This document shows, piece by piece, positions 33,571 through 44,760 of a stretch of 64,000 bases of DNA. The position numbers and the translations under genes are program-made. Source of the DNA: Parambassis ranga (lineage: Eukaryota; Chordata; Actinopteri; Ambassidae); contig NC_041040.1 of the NCBI RefSeq assembly GCF_900634625.1, positions 4,049,556 to 4,113,555 of the forward strand. Direction: 5' to 3'. Under the pieces are notes generated by a model. The model made no database searches. It was not told the DNA's origin and saw only the letters and a list, made by a program, of their open reading frames with translations. How positions within the stretch are numbered: position 1 is the stretch's first letter; every line of letters starts with the position of its first letter.

Positions 33571-34311
33571 CACAGCTCTTTGGTAATAACTAAAAACATC
33601 CTCCAAAATGCAAATATTACCCCCACACTCAATGCTGTGAAAAGGGTTTTAACCATTGGTGGACTGGGACCTGTGATTTGTCTCTTCTAGGTCGTATTTT
33701 ACTGTCTAAAGCTGAAGGTCTCTGAAGACTCATGAATCCTTGTCCTCCAAGCTTCACACCCCCAGAAGTTATAAGGTGATCCGCTCCATTAACTTTAATC
33801 TCATCCTGAAAAATAAAACACTACATTCACAGATCACAAGTAGTAAAACAGAGAACAGAGGGTTAAAAGCTTCAGACTTCAAATCCACTGTTGCTGCTTC
33901 CAGGGTCAGATGGTTAAAGAATGTTTATCTATATGGTGCCATATTCCTCACAGGTTCTTGTAAAGGTCGGCGTTATAAAGGCTCAGGTTTGTGGTCTGTC
34001 ATTCATCCATGTGTAAGTGCCACTGTGCTGATTAAGGGCAGTGAGAGGTCAGCTGGTCCATGCAGTGCCTTATTTGCACCATAGATGGTGCCATTCTTCC
34101 ACCTACATCTGTGACGCCCCTCACTTAGACTTCCTGTACAGACAGACTGGAGGCAGAGCCTGTGTTCTGTCAGGTCTGGTGCAGATCACTGAGACTCTCC
34201 TGGTCTAGTCGATCACCTTAAATCTGCTTCATTTAGCTCTGCATGAATAAGTCTGACATGTTTATTAATGTTTATTAATAACAGGCTGAACATCAGCATA
34301 TTATTACATAT
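33571..34311. other. No gene recognised
   Basis: Intergenic or 5' intronic DNA of NLR gene 1. I see no exon, RNA gene or identifiable transposon in this stretch. Confidence 0.4.
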
Positions 34312-34480
34312 GGGCAGCAGTGGCGCAGTGGTATAGCAGGGTTGTCCCGTAGTGGTGGTTAAACTCCTCCCTAGTCCTTGGGCAAGACACTTTACCTGCA
34401 TTGCCTCCAGTGTACTCACTGGTGTATGGCGCTCTTTGCTGGGCTGCTGGACTAATAAAGGTTTCAATTATTATTAATTA
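34312..34480 (+). mobile_element. tRNA-derived SINE
   Basis: A perfect pol III A box TGGCGCAGTGG (34,321-34,331) is followed at tRNA-like spacing by a B-box-like GGTTAAACTCC (34,357-34,367). It continues with 'ccttgggcaagacactttac', a typical fish SINE body, and an ATT-rich tail. The B box has one core substitution, so current transcription is uncertain. Confidence 0.7.
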
Positions 34481-34765
34481 TTATCACTCAGCTGTTACTT
34501 CAGGCTGCTGGAAATACTCCAAATATCAGAGGGAACACATGCTGTGGAGCCTGGTTCAGGACTCCTGTCTCCTCCTATCTGTGTTCTGATGGGCACCCCA
34601 GCACTCAGTGCAGTACAGTCCACTGCAGAACAGACGGAGGGTTTCCATTTCTGCTTAGGGGCGACTTTGAAGAGACAAAGAGCCCTGAAATGATCAGCCT
34701 TCCACAGCCAGGCGCTGACGTTTGGGAAACTGCTCTTTACCCATAATTCCTCCCCTCATAATTCT

Positions 34766-35265
34766 GTGTTGTGGAACATGGAAGATCCTGTTAGTGAACA
34801 ACCTTTGGTGAATTCTGCTTCACAGGAAGACGTCAGTATGAACCAGGGTTCTCAAGCCTCATGTTTTGTGCTTGACAAACACATTTCATTTCATTTGACA
34901 TATGGCGAGCAGAGAAATGATGAACTTCCTACAGACTGTCCTATAAACGAGTCAAAGGCAGCGTACAGCTGTTTGGAATTGGAGACCTATCGGCCAATCA
35001 GAGCACGGCTCAATAACCTATGCTCTCAATGCAGCTCCATCACAGCTCTCCACCACATCTTTTCTGACACCTCCACCGTCTGAAGGGTGGTGAGGCTTCA
35101 AGGCCTGGACTCACACAGGAGGCCTGGACTGCCACTTACTGACACACACAGCCAAACACAACGAGACACACAGCAGAACACGATCAGTCACCACCTGCTG
35201 TCCACACTCACTGATCATATTTTCAATAACAATAATTCAAAGAAACAGACGAAGTTTAAACTCAC
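34766..35265 (-). other. Upstream region of NLR gene 1, duplicated in unit B
   Basis: Parts near 34,790-34,830 and 35,100-35,215 match 59,205-59,245 and 59,355-59,445 upstream of gene 2. Minus-strand GTAAGT and GTGAGT donors occur, suggesting alternative noncoding 5' exons. Nothing coding is conserved. Confidence 0.4.
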
Positions 35266-35321
35266 CGAGCGTCACCGTCTGCTGCTCAAAATGGAGACTG
35301 AACACAAACACTTTCACTTTC
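35266..35321 (-). promoter_or_regulatory. 5' noncoding exon donor and ISRE of NLR gene 1
   Basis: On the minus strand GAAAGTGAAAGT (35,321-35,310) is a perfect match to the IRF/ISRE core GAAASYGAAASY. About 45 bp downstream lies an exon end CTCG|GTGAGTTTAAAC, whose counterpart CTCG|GTGAGTTCAAAC exists at 61,369 for gene 2. This fits an interferon-responsive first exon. Motifs are visible; transcription start and inducibility are inferred. Confidence 0.55.
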
Positions 35322-35386
35322 ACTGCCCCTCCCTCTGCAGGTGCAGAAACCAGGTGAGTTAATGTGTGTCTGACATGAGGCCAGGT

Positions 35387-35405
35387 GCATTATGGGAGAT
35401 GTAGT
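35387..35405 (-). promoter_or_regulatory. ZNF143/THAP11-like element
   Basis: The minus strand reads ACTACATCTCCCATAATGC, close to the SBS2 consensus ACTACAATTCCCAGCATGC common in vertebrate core promoters. It lies about 70 bp upstream of the ISRE. Confidence 0.45.
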
Positions 35406-35500
35406 CTGGCTTTGCTAACAGTAACAGAGTCCTTCACTGTGTGTTATCTGTTAACCTGACCCAGCAGCTGGTCTGACACACAGAGCCATGTGTTCTGAAC

Positions 35501-35665
35501 AGTGCTGGAAGAAGTACTGGAGCTGGGTGCTTTAGTCAAAGTACAATGACCCAGTAAAATACATACTTAAGTACAAGTGCTACATCAGCAATCCTACTTC
35601 AGTAAAAGTAGTAAGCACTTACTTTTAAATGTACTTAGAGTATTCAACTCACACAGTGAGTTGTC
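35501..35665 (+). mobile_element. hAT-MITE fragment
   Basis: 'cagtgctggaagaagtactgg' followed by 'agtacaagtgctacatcagc' and 'cagtaaaagtagtaagcac' is the left end of an abundant fish MITE. A matching right end, 'cttcctccaccactg', is at 36,732-36,746, so the element may have been split by later insertions (35,795-36,480). No target duplication was found. Confidence 0.55.
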
Positions 35666-35794
35666 TCTCAGCATCTAGGTGGAGCTGTGTTGATAAAGAA
35701 TGCAGCGAGAGCTCCTGTTAATACTTTACTTCTGCCTGTACAGATGTCACTGCCAGTAAACTCCTGCCAACACACATCCATACATACAGATATG

Positions 35795-35862
<68 letters not shown>
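35795..35862. repeat. (AT)n microsatellite
   Basis: About 33 AT dinucleotides. The Tyr/Ile frame across it is an artefact. Confidence 0.95.
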
Positions 35863-35863
<1 letters not shown>

Positions 35864-36016
35864 TAAAACTGATTTTCATTGCAAAGGACATGAACCAAAG
35901 TGATCAAAACTACAGTGAATGAAATTCAGGAAGCTCTTGAAGGGTTTTATAAAACTCTACACTCTGAAGGCCCTGGTAGGAGCGTGAGTCACACGGATCA
36001 TTTCCTGAACTCTCTA

Positions 36017-36095
36017 ACTCAGACCTGGGCAAAGTACGGCCCGCGGGCCACATCCGGCCCGCTTGCGTCTTCAATGCGGCCCGCGGACCGTGCAC
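36017..36095 (+). mobile_element. hAT-type element end
   Basis: 'cagacctgggcaaagtacgg' followed by cccgcgggccacatccggccc is the diagnostic end of a CG-rich hAT family. The other end is not recognised nearby. Confidence 0.5.
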
Positions 36096-36257
36096 ACAAT
36101 AGAAGAAAAAACAGAAGAACGAAAGATGGTTTTCTTCTGTAAGAATATCTTCACATCATCTGTGCTGCTCTGTGCGGGAGTGTGTTTCAACATACAACCA
36201 CCAACACTCAGAGTGGACCTGGACACACACAGAGGACAGAGGAGTGAGCAGTAAACA

Positions 36258-37836
36258 CACACAGAGCCGTGGCTGGACACTATAAGGGCCCAGGCAAGAA
36301 GGACACACTGGGGCCCTATGAGCTACTAGGTTCTATAGAAATGCCGCCCCAAACACAAAGACATGTACAGTGATGATTATATAAGCAACCTTTTATTTAA
36401 ATAATGTGCAACACACATATATAAATATTATCTTAAGGAAATATAAAAAAAACTGTACAACAGTCAAAATACATCATAGAAATATGTACTCTCTGAAGAG
36501 TATAAGTATTTGTACTTTGTTACTGTACTTAGGTAATGTTTCATGTATTTTTTATGTATCCCCCAAGTTAAAAAAAAACAATCCTTGAGTCCAGTTGCCT
36601 CGATTTAAACTCTTGGAAATTAAAAGTCAGTTCTTAAGACTTTGGTTAAGTAGGATCATTGATGTAGCACATCTACTTTTACTTGAGTATTGGGTAATTG
36701 TACTTTCACTTAAGCACCAAACTTCACTGCTTCCTCCACCACTGACAACACAAGATATGATGACTAGTATTGTTATTAAGTTTGTCCACAGTGCAGGATC
36801 ATCAGTGAGACCTGGACACCTTGGACCCTTCCTCTGTTACCAGGTCAGGTGCTGGAGGAGCAGAGGAAGGAGTGGAGGCTCTCAGGTGTTGGACTGCTGC
36901 TGGGACGTCCTCTGGAGTGTCCTCACAGGGCTCCACATGACCTGTGTGGTATAAGACCATAATGATCAGCCTGATAACTAACACTGTAAATAATCCAGAT
37001 TATTCATCACAGACCTTCATCTGTGGAGGTTGTGGCATCTTCATGAGGAGACACAGACAGGTGTTTAAGCACAGCACCTGATGAAAAACACAACTTAACA
37101 AAGCCATAAAATAACAACTATATGACAATAATTAACTAGCTTGTCATTTACAGAGAAACACCTGAGCATTAATAAACACTATAAATATATACATTAGTTT
37201 TTCCTGCTGTGGTTTAGAGCTCATTAACTCTAACAGTAAGTTGTAACAGCAGCACTTAGCTTAATGCTAAACAAGCTAAAGTAGCATTAGCATCGCAGCT
37301 ACACACTGTTGCTGCATGAGCTAACAAGCTACTTTACAGCTTCATTTACGTTTTTATATACATTTAAGTTTTATATCACGTCATTATATTGACGTCTGTA
37401 ACTCATTTAGCAGACGTTTGTACGCAGAGCGACTCACAGTGAACGTTCAGGCTGCAGCATGAAGGAGGCTGTAGTGACGTGAAGCCTGCGTCTCTAAAGA
37501 GTTTAAGTGACACAATGTGAAAAAGACAAACAGTGGTGGAGTAAGATGAGGCTGAGCTGTGTCACAGACTCTTCCTCTCTTGTTTTGTCCTCTGCTTCTG
37601 TCCCTGCAGCCTGCAGAGTGTGTCCTTCCTCCTTTATTTTGAACGAGCCGCTCCTCTCTGCTCCGAGCAGCGCTGACTCGGGGCCCCGTGGGGGCGAGGG
37701 GGGAGTCTGGATGTGTCAATGGGCCAAAACAGCTGTAGATGAATGGTGGCGCTAACTGACCGTCCGTCTTAGGGCCCCTCTCATGCTCGGGGCCCTAGGC
37801 AATGGCCTGGTTTGCCTACCGTGTTGCGGCGGCTCT
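36258..37836. mobile_element. Putative transposon with inverted ends, unit A/B junction
   Basis: The left end 'cacacagagccgtggctgg' with 'agggcccaggca' and the right end 'gggccctaggcaatggcc' with 'ggcggctctgcgcgg' are roughly inverted (CAGAGCCG/CGGCTCTG). This matches a known fish repeat that begins 'agaggcggctctaccataag'. Internal AT-rich and CpG-rich segments look like separate insertions. It ends six bases before unit B's receptor remnant begins, so it may mark the duplication breakpoint. Confidence 0.35.
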
Positions 37837-37842
37837 GCGCGG

Positions 37843-38000
37843 TGAGGACAGAGAGGAATACAGGTAGAACAAATGACATGACATCAAATGCACCATGAGG
37901 CGTTCAGGGACACACTAACAGACTGACTGGGGTTATTATGGTTGCAGCCATCTGTGTATCAGCGGTCATCTGCCTGGTGTTGAGATGGAGGCTCAAAAAG
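37843..38000 (+). pseudogene. Ig receptor remnant with transmembrane segment (unit B)
   Basis: Unit B homology starts in the last 26 bases of the Ig exon (GTGAGGACAGAGAGGAATAC) and continues through the transmembrane segment VIMVAAICVSAVICLVLRW to the donor at 38,000. The Ig domain itself is absent, so this copy cannot make the unit A product. It might serve only as a donor of 3' exons. Confidence 0.65.
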
Positions 38001-38149
38001 GTAACAGCTGTTTTCAACAGATATTTGTTCCACACACAGAACTGCAGGTCATGACGTCACATGACTTCCTGTCCACAGAGAGTCCGGCTGTGACTGTTAT
38101 TAAATGCAGGTGTGTCAGTTTGTGATGTGAGTCTTCAGACTCTGCAGCT

Positions 38150-38729
38150 TGTGGAAATATATGGTCAAACTTGGTCAAAATATATGTTTGTCTGCATATA
38201 TGGTAAAAGTGTATGGTTGTGCATAGATCCAGACCTCTGGCTGAGGTCATAAAGCATTCTGATGTTTAATGGTGTGTTTAGGTATTCGAACTGCAAACCC
38301 CTAGTTGACCCAGAGATGTAAACACAAGCTTACCAAAGAGACAAGATATACTCAAGGCCGTAACAGGAGGACCTGACACACACTCACATCAAAGATGTGA
38401 CTGGAGAGCTCCAATGTCTTTTAGTTTCGTATACGCCCTCCACCTTGTGATTATTGAATATGCATGTTTCACTGAAAAACATTACCTTTTATGCCTTTCT
38501 ATGTAAATGTAACCACACCTTGTTGTGAGATTAATAAACGAGCCTAATGCATGGGACGGACAGAATGCAAATGGTCAGCTGCAGGAGCAGATCGAGGGGT
38601 CTGTATTGAGCTGTGCATTCTCCCTTTATAAAGGCGAAACTGAAACTGATCAGTACTGGTTTTCATTCAATGTTCTGTGCTTCGGGGACGGAGTCTGGGA
38701 ATCCGGGGTGACCAGATCAGGTCACAACA
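38150..38729 (+). mobile_element. Solo LTR, 580 bp
   Basis: It starts TGTGGAAATA and ends GTCACAACA, with TG...CA termini. A 4-bp target duplication AGCT flanks it (38,146-38,149 and 38,730-38,733). It is absent from unit A, where 'gcagctccatcag' is continuous. A poly(A) signal AATAAA lies near 38,532 (gattaataaacg). No internal retroviral region is present, so it is the recombined remnant of an LTR element inserted after duplication. Confidence 0.85.
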
Positions 38730-38850
38730 AGCTCCATCAGCTGGTTGCTCCTGCTCCACCTTGATGCTCCACTCTGATTCAATCAGGAGGAGTTTCTGGA
38801 ACAAAGTTCTTTTTTTCATGTTTCCCTGTTCATTGAAGTTCTGTCCACAG

Positions 38851-38927
38851 TTTAAAAGGCATCCAGCAGGGGGCGCTGTTCCTCAGTCTACAAAGGCACA
38901 GCAGACCGTGGACACGCTGCAGAGTTG
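38851..38927 (+). pseudogene. Receptor tail exon copy (unit B)
   Basis: A 77-nt counterpart of 6,082-6,158 encodes FKRHPAGGAVPQSTKAQQTV then DTLQS, with frame, acceptor (TCCACAG) and donor intact. The preceding intron is 15 nt longer at the acceptor than in unit A. Since the Ig exon is gone it is listed as part of a remnant. Confidence 0.45.
38863..38876 (+). promoter_or_regulatory. CTCF-like motif, perfect core
   Basis: CCAGCAGGGGGCGC matches the CTCF core at 14 of 14 positions. It pairs with an inverted perfect motif 120 bp to the right. Confidence 0.45.
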
Positions 38928-38996
38928 GTGAGATATGACTGCTCTGTCTCTGTGTGTCCTCTCAGTTTGGTTTGGACACTCACACAGGAAGGTGGT

Positions 38997-39010
38997 CTGC
39001 CCCCTGCTGG
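38997..39010 (-). promoter_or_regulatory. CTCF-like motif, perfect core
   Basis: The minus strand reads CCAGCAGGGGGCAG; it is the convergent partner of the site at 38,863 and identical to the site at 6,228. Confidence 0.45.
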
Positions 39011-39136
39011 TCAGAGCCTGCAGTGCTGACCTTCACATGAACTGTTGCAGAAGCATGAACAGGATGACGTGATGTCAAACAACTCTCAGCTCTGCAGCGC
39101 CGCCCTGTGGAGCCTGTGTGCTGTGATTTTTTCCAG

Positions 39137-39304
39137 GTTTTATTCCATTTACCAGTTTTTCTGAGTTTCTGTTTAATCCGTAAGGAAACGAACTTGACGT
39201 GGATACACTTGTTCTTGTCGATGGTCATTATCACGATCACGTCAGTGCTGCTCAACATGCTAGTTGTCTCTGTGTTGTTGCAGCTGCGTCCTCAGCTCTG
39301 CTGA
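39137..39304 (+). pseudogene. Possible hydrophobic exon of the receptor copy (unit B)
   Basis: After an acceptor TTTTTTCCAG the frame encodes VLFHLPVFLSFCLI and later IHLFLSMVIITITSVLLNML before a stop, two hydrophobic stretches. A following acceptor 'ctctccacag' and AATAAA (39,993) complete a 3' end. In unit A this exon has been replaced by a MITE. Real exon status is uncertain. Confidence 0.3.
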
Positions 39305-42035
39305 GGGAGAGCAGAGCAGCGTCTTCTGTCATTGACCTGCTGCTGTTGTCATTGTTCAGTTTACTGCTGCTCTCTTTATGTCTTGCTGTAATTACTGTAC
39401 ATTGTGTAATTGTGATATTCTCTCCACAGCTCTCTGGTCTTATGACCAGACGCTGCACCAGACCAGTCTTCACCTGCCTGAGGACAGCATGTGATAATAA
39501 TGATCACTGATTTTGTCTTATGTATATATGTAATGTATTTTATTTAAATCCAAATACAGTAAACTGTTGCCAACACATCTGGTTTTCATTATTTGTGCAG
39601 CTTTTTAAAATAACAAATGTAAGACATTGAATGTTTAATGCAACAGACCACACACAGTTACAGATACATGAGAACAGATATTTATTCTCATGTAGAACAG
39701 AAGCACCAAACATGTTAGAACCTGAAGAAATAACAGGTCAGTTCTAGGTGTGGGACGCCTTCCTGCTACACAGGCCTGTGTGTGTCAGCATGAGGATGCA
39801 ACAGTCACCAGGTTGTCCACAGCATCATCATCAAACAGCAGCTGGCTGCACCTGCTGCAGGAGGACCATGGTGAGGAGGTCAGAGGTCAGACTAGGTTCA
39901 GACAGAGCTCCAGCAGCTGATGGGTCTGCTCCAGGCTCAGGATTTGAATTCTGACCTGTCCATCAGTAAATGATAAACATTTATATATTGTCAATAAACA
40001 GAGCTTTACTGTCCTTGAACAGGTCTTACATATGATTGGTGTTCAGACTGAAGTAGAGCAGGTGTCTGGTGATGTGAGGTAGCTGAATATCTGCAGGGAG
40101 CAGACTGCTCTGTAAACATCAGAGGAAATGCACTGAAGATTCATAATAAAGATTCAGTGCTAACTGGCTGTGCTAATGCTAACTGGCTGTGTAGCATCAC
40201 TGCCATTGTTGGTTTTAGCAAATCTAACCTGCAGTAATTGCCATGTTTGATGATGTTATGTATTTATTCTCGCTGTAACTGCACTGACGCTTATTACTTC
40301 TCTGGTGCACAGAGCAGGTGCAAGAGAGTGACAGCCAGCCGATCCTTACAGGGTCCACCAGGAGGCCTGCATGATGTGTTTTGCGTCTCATCGCTTCCAC
40401 AAATTATTAATATTCTCCCTTTTGATGCGACGCTGTCTACAACTTTGCCTGGTGTCAGTGTTTTGCAGCCGGTCACGTCAATACGATAGATAGCGCATGT
40501 TGAGTTTAACTGACCACACGTCCGATGTTCCCTGAAGGCACCATGGCCGAGCTAAGGCCTCAGCATCATTGTGATGCTGTCACTCAGCAGTCCACACCCA
40601 TGTCCCAAAACCTCAAAGGTGAAAAAAGGAGAGGCGAAAGTGGAAAAAAGATTTGAACCTGAAGAAACAAGATGTGAAACTGTAAAAAATTAAGATCTGA
40701 AAACAAAAAGTATGAAACTGAAAAAATAAAATGGTAAATATGAAAATAATTATTGAAATGAAACCTGAAAATAAACAATTGATTCAAAAAAAATTTGAAC
40801 TGAAACATACATCAAAACATACATTTTCAGTTTCAAGTTTTAGTGTTTGAATGAATTTTATTTTTTCAGGTGAACAAAACTTATGACCCCGATTTGGCTC
40901 CATATACATCTGTCTTTATCTGTCCCACAAAGACAGAGCATGAAGAGGTGTGTCTGTCCAACAAGCCTTCATGTGACTTTACACACTTAGACTGGAGGCT
41001 CACTGCTACACAACACAAACAACCAGCCCACAACGACAACAACACAACAGAGGAGGTGTGGAGGGAGCATCCAGCTGGAAGAGGAGGACAGCCTGGAGAC
41101 AGTTTGTCCACATTCAGACCATGATGGGAGCAGCTGATGTGAGTCTCTGCTCTGTCTGCAGCCCCACAGTCAGAGCACAACAGTGGACACAAAGAGACAC
41201 ACAACAACACAAACATGCTGCAGCGCTGCAACGTGTGTGGACATGAACACAGCTGATGGTTCTACAGTTCAGACTCTGTCGTTGTTTCTGCAGCATCCGG
41301 TCCAAAGACGTCAGCCAGAACTGATGGTTTACAGACTTTTAACGATTCCTCACAGGACATGAACCAAAGTCAGAGCTGAGCACAAAGTCAACAACTAAAC
41401 CATGTGTCACATTAAACATCAGCCACATTCATCAACACCTTACTCAGAGTGCAGCTCAACACAACACATCCTCTACACTGTGACACACAACACACCTTGA
41501 TGGCCCCTTGGACTGAGGCTTTACTCCTGACCTGGTTCTTTTTAACCCTTTATGCCGCCAGTTCTATCAAAATAAAGGTCCGGCTCAACAGGAAATATCA
41601 AAATAAAAGCTTTAAATGCCTGTAATCATGCACATATTACTTTGGGGTCATTTACAGTTTCTGTCAGAAATGTTGATAAATTGTTCATTTTCAGGATTTA
41701 TTGAACTGATCACAGATGTTAGCTTCATGATCAATCAATAGATAGATAGAACCAGCAGCTGATCAAATGAGTCCACACCCAAAGAGACCCTGAGAGAACC
41801 ACCATGACAGACTGACAGAGTTCAAGATGGAAGCAGGATCAGAGCAGAAGACACCTGAAGACCTCCTTCAAGTTCTGAACATCTCTTCAACGTGGACGGA
41901 CTCTGCAGCTGCTCTTCAGGGAGGAACATCCACCTTTAAGTGAAGCAGTTCAGTGAAGATGAGCTGTCAGACTGACGGAGCAGAGAGAGATCCACCTTTA
42001 CTGAGACACAGTCTGACTGCTGCCAGAGACCAACT

Positions 42036-42085
42036 GAGGAGGAGGAGGAGAAGGAGGAAGATGATGATGATGATGATGATGAAGA
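42036..42085 (+). repeat. Interrupted (GAG)n(GAT)n microsatellite (unit B)
   Basis: This is the counterpart of 10,276-10,330 with interrupting AAG and GAAGAT units, shorter than in unit A. Confidence 0.8.
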
Positions 42086-42207
42086 TGATGACCCTGATCC
42101 TCAGGACACACGCCGTCCTCTTCTTTTCCTCCACCTAAAGAGAGAATGAGTGTGGAGGTGAGTGAGTGTGGACAGAGACTCCCTCCATCAGCAGCATCAT
42201 CCAGTAT

Positions 42208-42268
42208 AAAGAGCAGCAGGACTTCAGTCCTGTTCAGAGCAGCAGGACTTCAGTCCTGTTCAGAGCAG
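42208..42268 (+). repeat. 26-bp hairpin minisatellite, two copies (unit B)
   Basis: Two units with CAGGACTTCAGTCCTG against five in unit A, so copy number changed after the duplication. Confidence 0.8.
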
Positions 42269-42653
42269 CAGTGCAGCAGCTGCTTCCTTCCAGCTCTCAT
42301 GTTAACGTGTTGGAGTGAACACACTGAGCTCTGAGCTCACAGAGCTGCAGACTTTTAGCATCAAGTCTGTGTCCTCTGCAGGTTTCACTCTCAGTGGAGA
42401 CAGACTGCTGAGTCATCAACACAGACTTTACTGAGGACGTCCTGCTGTCCCATTTAAAGACAGAGTCTCTGTGTGCTGATGGACGTCTCATCTGTCTCTG
42501 ACAGAGAGACATGGAGGTCACCATTCTCACAGCATCACTGAGGAAAGCAGCCAATCAGAAGGCAGCAGCTTCACAGGAAACACTGGATCTGTGATACTGA
42601 CTGTGTTTAGTACAGCTGAAAGCAGCACAGACTGACTCCACCCCTCTACTGAC

Positions 42654-42827
42654 CTCACAGCCTGCAGGCTGCAATCTGGACTCTGCTCAAGATCCAGCAG
42701 CTGCTTCACTCCTGGATACTGCAGATTGTTTCCTCTCAGGTCCAGATGTGTCAGATGGGAGGGGTTGGACTTCAGAGCTGAGGCCAGAGAAGCACAGCTG
42801 ATCTCTGACAGACTGCAGCTCTTCAAT
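42654..42827 (-). CDS. NLR gene 2, LRR exon (last recognised)
   Basis: A 174-nt exon orthologous to 10,978-11,151. It has LKSCSLSEISCASLASALK and LTHLDLRGNNLQYPGV, the same divergent KQLLDLEQSPDC end and the same possible read-through to a stop near 42,525. The start of the repeat (LKSC against MNC in gene 1) and strand residues differ although surrounding introns are nearly identical. Confidence 0.75.
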
Positions 42828-43916
42828 CTGAATAAAGAATAACAGATGAAATGATTGATAATCAATCAGATGAGTTTCAATGATCAGATGAACATTATTG
42901 TGTCCAAACAGCCTTTAAGGTTAACTGACTTTAACAGCTATCAAAGGACATTTTCTACAGTTTCTGTAACAAGACTGTAACTGTAACAGACTGAATTTAA
43001 GAATTTAGGATGATTCTATTTATACGTCCACACAAACCCCTGTTGAACTTTACTGTTATTAAAACTGCTATTAACTTTATTAGAAAAGTTATTATTACAA
43101 AAATGCCAAAAATACTTTACAGCAGACTTATTGTTCAGTGCTGAGCATCAATATTCCACTGGTCAGTCAGAGAGTCGCTCTTTGTCACCTCCGTGTGGAA
43201 CTACCCTCATGCAAAGGACAGTGCAGTACAGAGCAATGGTGGCTGGAATTCTCTGTTCACAGCTTTTGGTTTTTGGAATGAATGCACTGACTTTATGTAT
43301 TGACACTAGAATAACTGTTATTATTTATATTTGCTGCTTCTTTGTCAAGAATGGTTGAAGGGAAAAACTATGGAACTTATGAACCCTATAGTAGCATAAC
43401 TGTAACTGTGATAAGGAATAATGTAGAGCTGCTGTTTCACTGTTTTAGTTTTTAGTACGCTGCTGTACTGTCATGTAGGAATGTGTGCACTCCATTTTGT
43501 CTGTATAACGTATTGTTTTATGTTAAGAACACTGTTTTGAAGTCTACAGACCCCAGGAAGAAGAGCTACTGCTTTGGCAGCAGTTAATGGGGATCTTACT
43601 AAACTAGACTGGATTTAGGTCAAGAACAGAAACCAGTCTTAGCTCTGGCTAACAGGGGACTCTGTGTCTGAGTGCATGAAGCAGGATCATGTTGGACAGT
43701 AGGGTCGGGCGGTTTCAGCCAAATCTTCCTGAGTGCTTGCCTGGTCCCGTCTCCACTGTGCCTGCATAGAGAGGGGGGGTGTCTGCACAGAGCCCCATCA
43801 AAACAGCTGCTGTAGCCTACAATTCACTGCAGGTAAAGTGCATTATAAACTGCCTGGAACAGGTAGCCATCTTTGTCAGTTAATATCTGTGTTCACTGTC
43901 TTCCTCGTAGTTTTGT

Positions 43917-44116
43917 GCCTCACTCTCTCTCTCTCTCTCTCTCTCTGACCTGCAGTCCGGCCCCTGAACTCTCCTGTGCTCATTGACTTCATCAGCCCCT
44001 GCTGCTCATCTTTGCTTTGATTACTATCAAATTACTATTACTACTTATGGACTGATGATATATATAGATATCCATTATAATATAATCACCGTTTCATCTT
44101 GCTGCATGTTTGCTCC

Positions 44117-44148
<32 letters not shown>

Positions 44149-44760
44149 CTTCATTCTCTCTGTCCTGTCTCCCTCTTCTTCCTCTCTCTCTCTCCTTCAT
44201 CCTCTCTGTCCTGTCTCCCTCTTCTTCTCCTCTCTCTCTCTCCTTCATCCTCTCTGTCCTGTCTCCCTCTTCTTCTCCTCCTCTCTCTCTCCTTCATCCT
44301 CTCTGTCCTGTCTCCCTCTTCTTCTCCTCTCTCTCTCCTTCATCCTCTCTGTCCTGTCTCCCTCTTCTTCTCCTCCTCTCTCTCTCCTTCATCCTCTCTG
44401 TCCTGTCTCCCTCTTCTCCTCTCTCTCCTTCATCCTCTCTGTCCTGTCTCCCTCTTCTTCTCCTCTCTCTCCTTCATCCTCTCTGTCCTGTCTCCCTCTT
44501 CTTCTCCTCTCTCTCTCCTTCATCCTCTCTGTCCTGTCTCCCTCTTCTTCTCCTCCTCTACCCGGCCGACTGGCAGCAGGAAGGTTCCTCCTTAAGTAGA
44601 CGGGTCCTGTTCAAGGTTTCTTCCTCTTAAAGGGAGTTTTTCTTGCCACAGTCATCTTAAGGGGGTTCAGGCTCTGGGTTTCTGTGAAGCACTTTGAGAC
44701 AATTTGCGATTGTAAAATGTGCTGTATGAATAACATTGAATTGAACTGAACTAAATATAG
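43917..44760 (+). repeat. Retroelement 3' region with (CT)n and about 9 minisatellite units (unit B)
   Basis: This copy keeps more of the parent retroelement. A CT run is followed by 'gacctgcagtccggcccctg', then 'atcttgctgcatgtttgctc', then about nine 43-49-bp pyrimidine units (44,145-44,555) and the common tail to 44,760. It shows that the minisatellite is internal to the element's 3' region. Confidence 0.8.

Noticed and set aside
35668..35907. Tyr/Ile repeat frame
   Set aside because: Translation of an (AT)n microsatellite.
38525..38764. 79-codon frame with GQNANGQLQEQIEGSV
   Set aside because: It crosses the right part and end of the solo LTR into host DNA; no splice or family support.
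43983..44630. 215-codon frame of similar composition
   Set aside because: Same minisatellite in unit B; not a gene.
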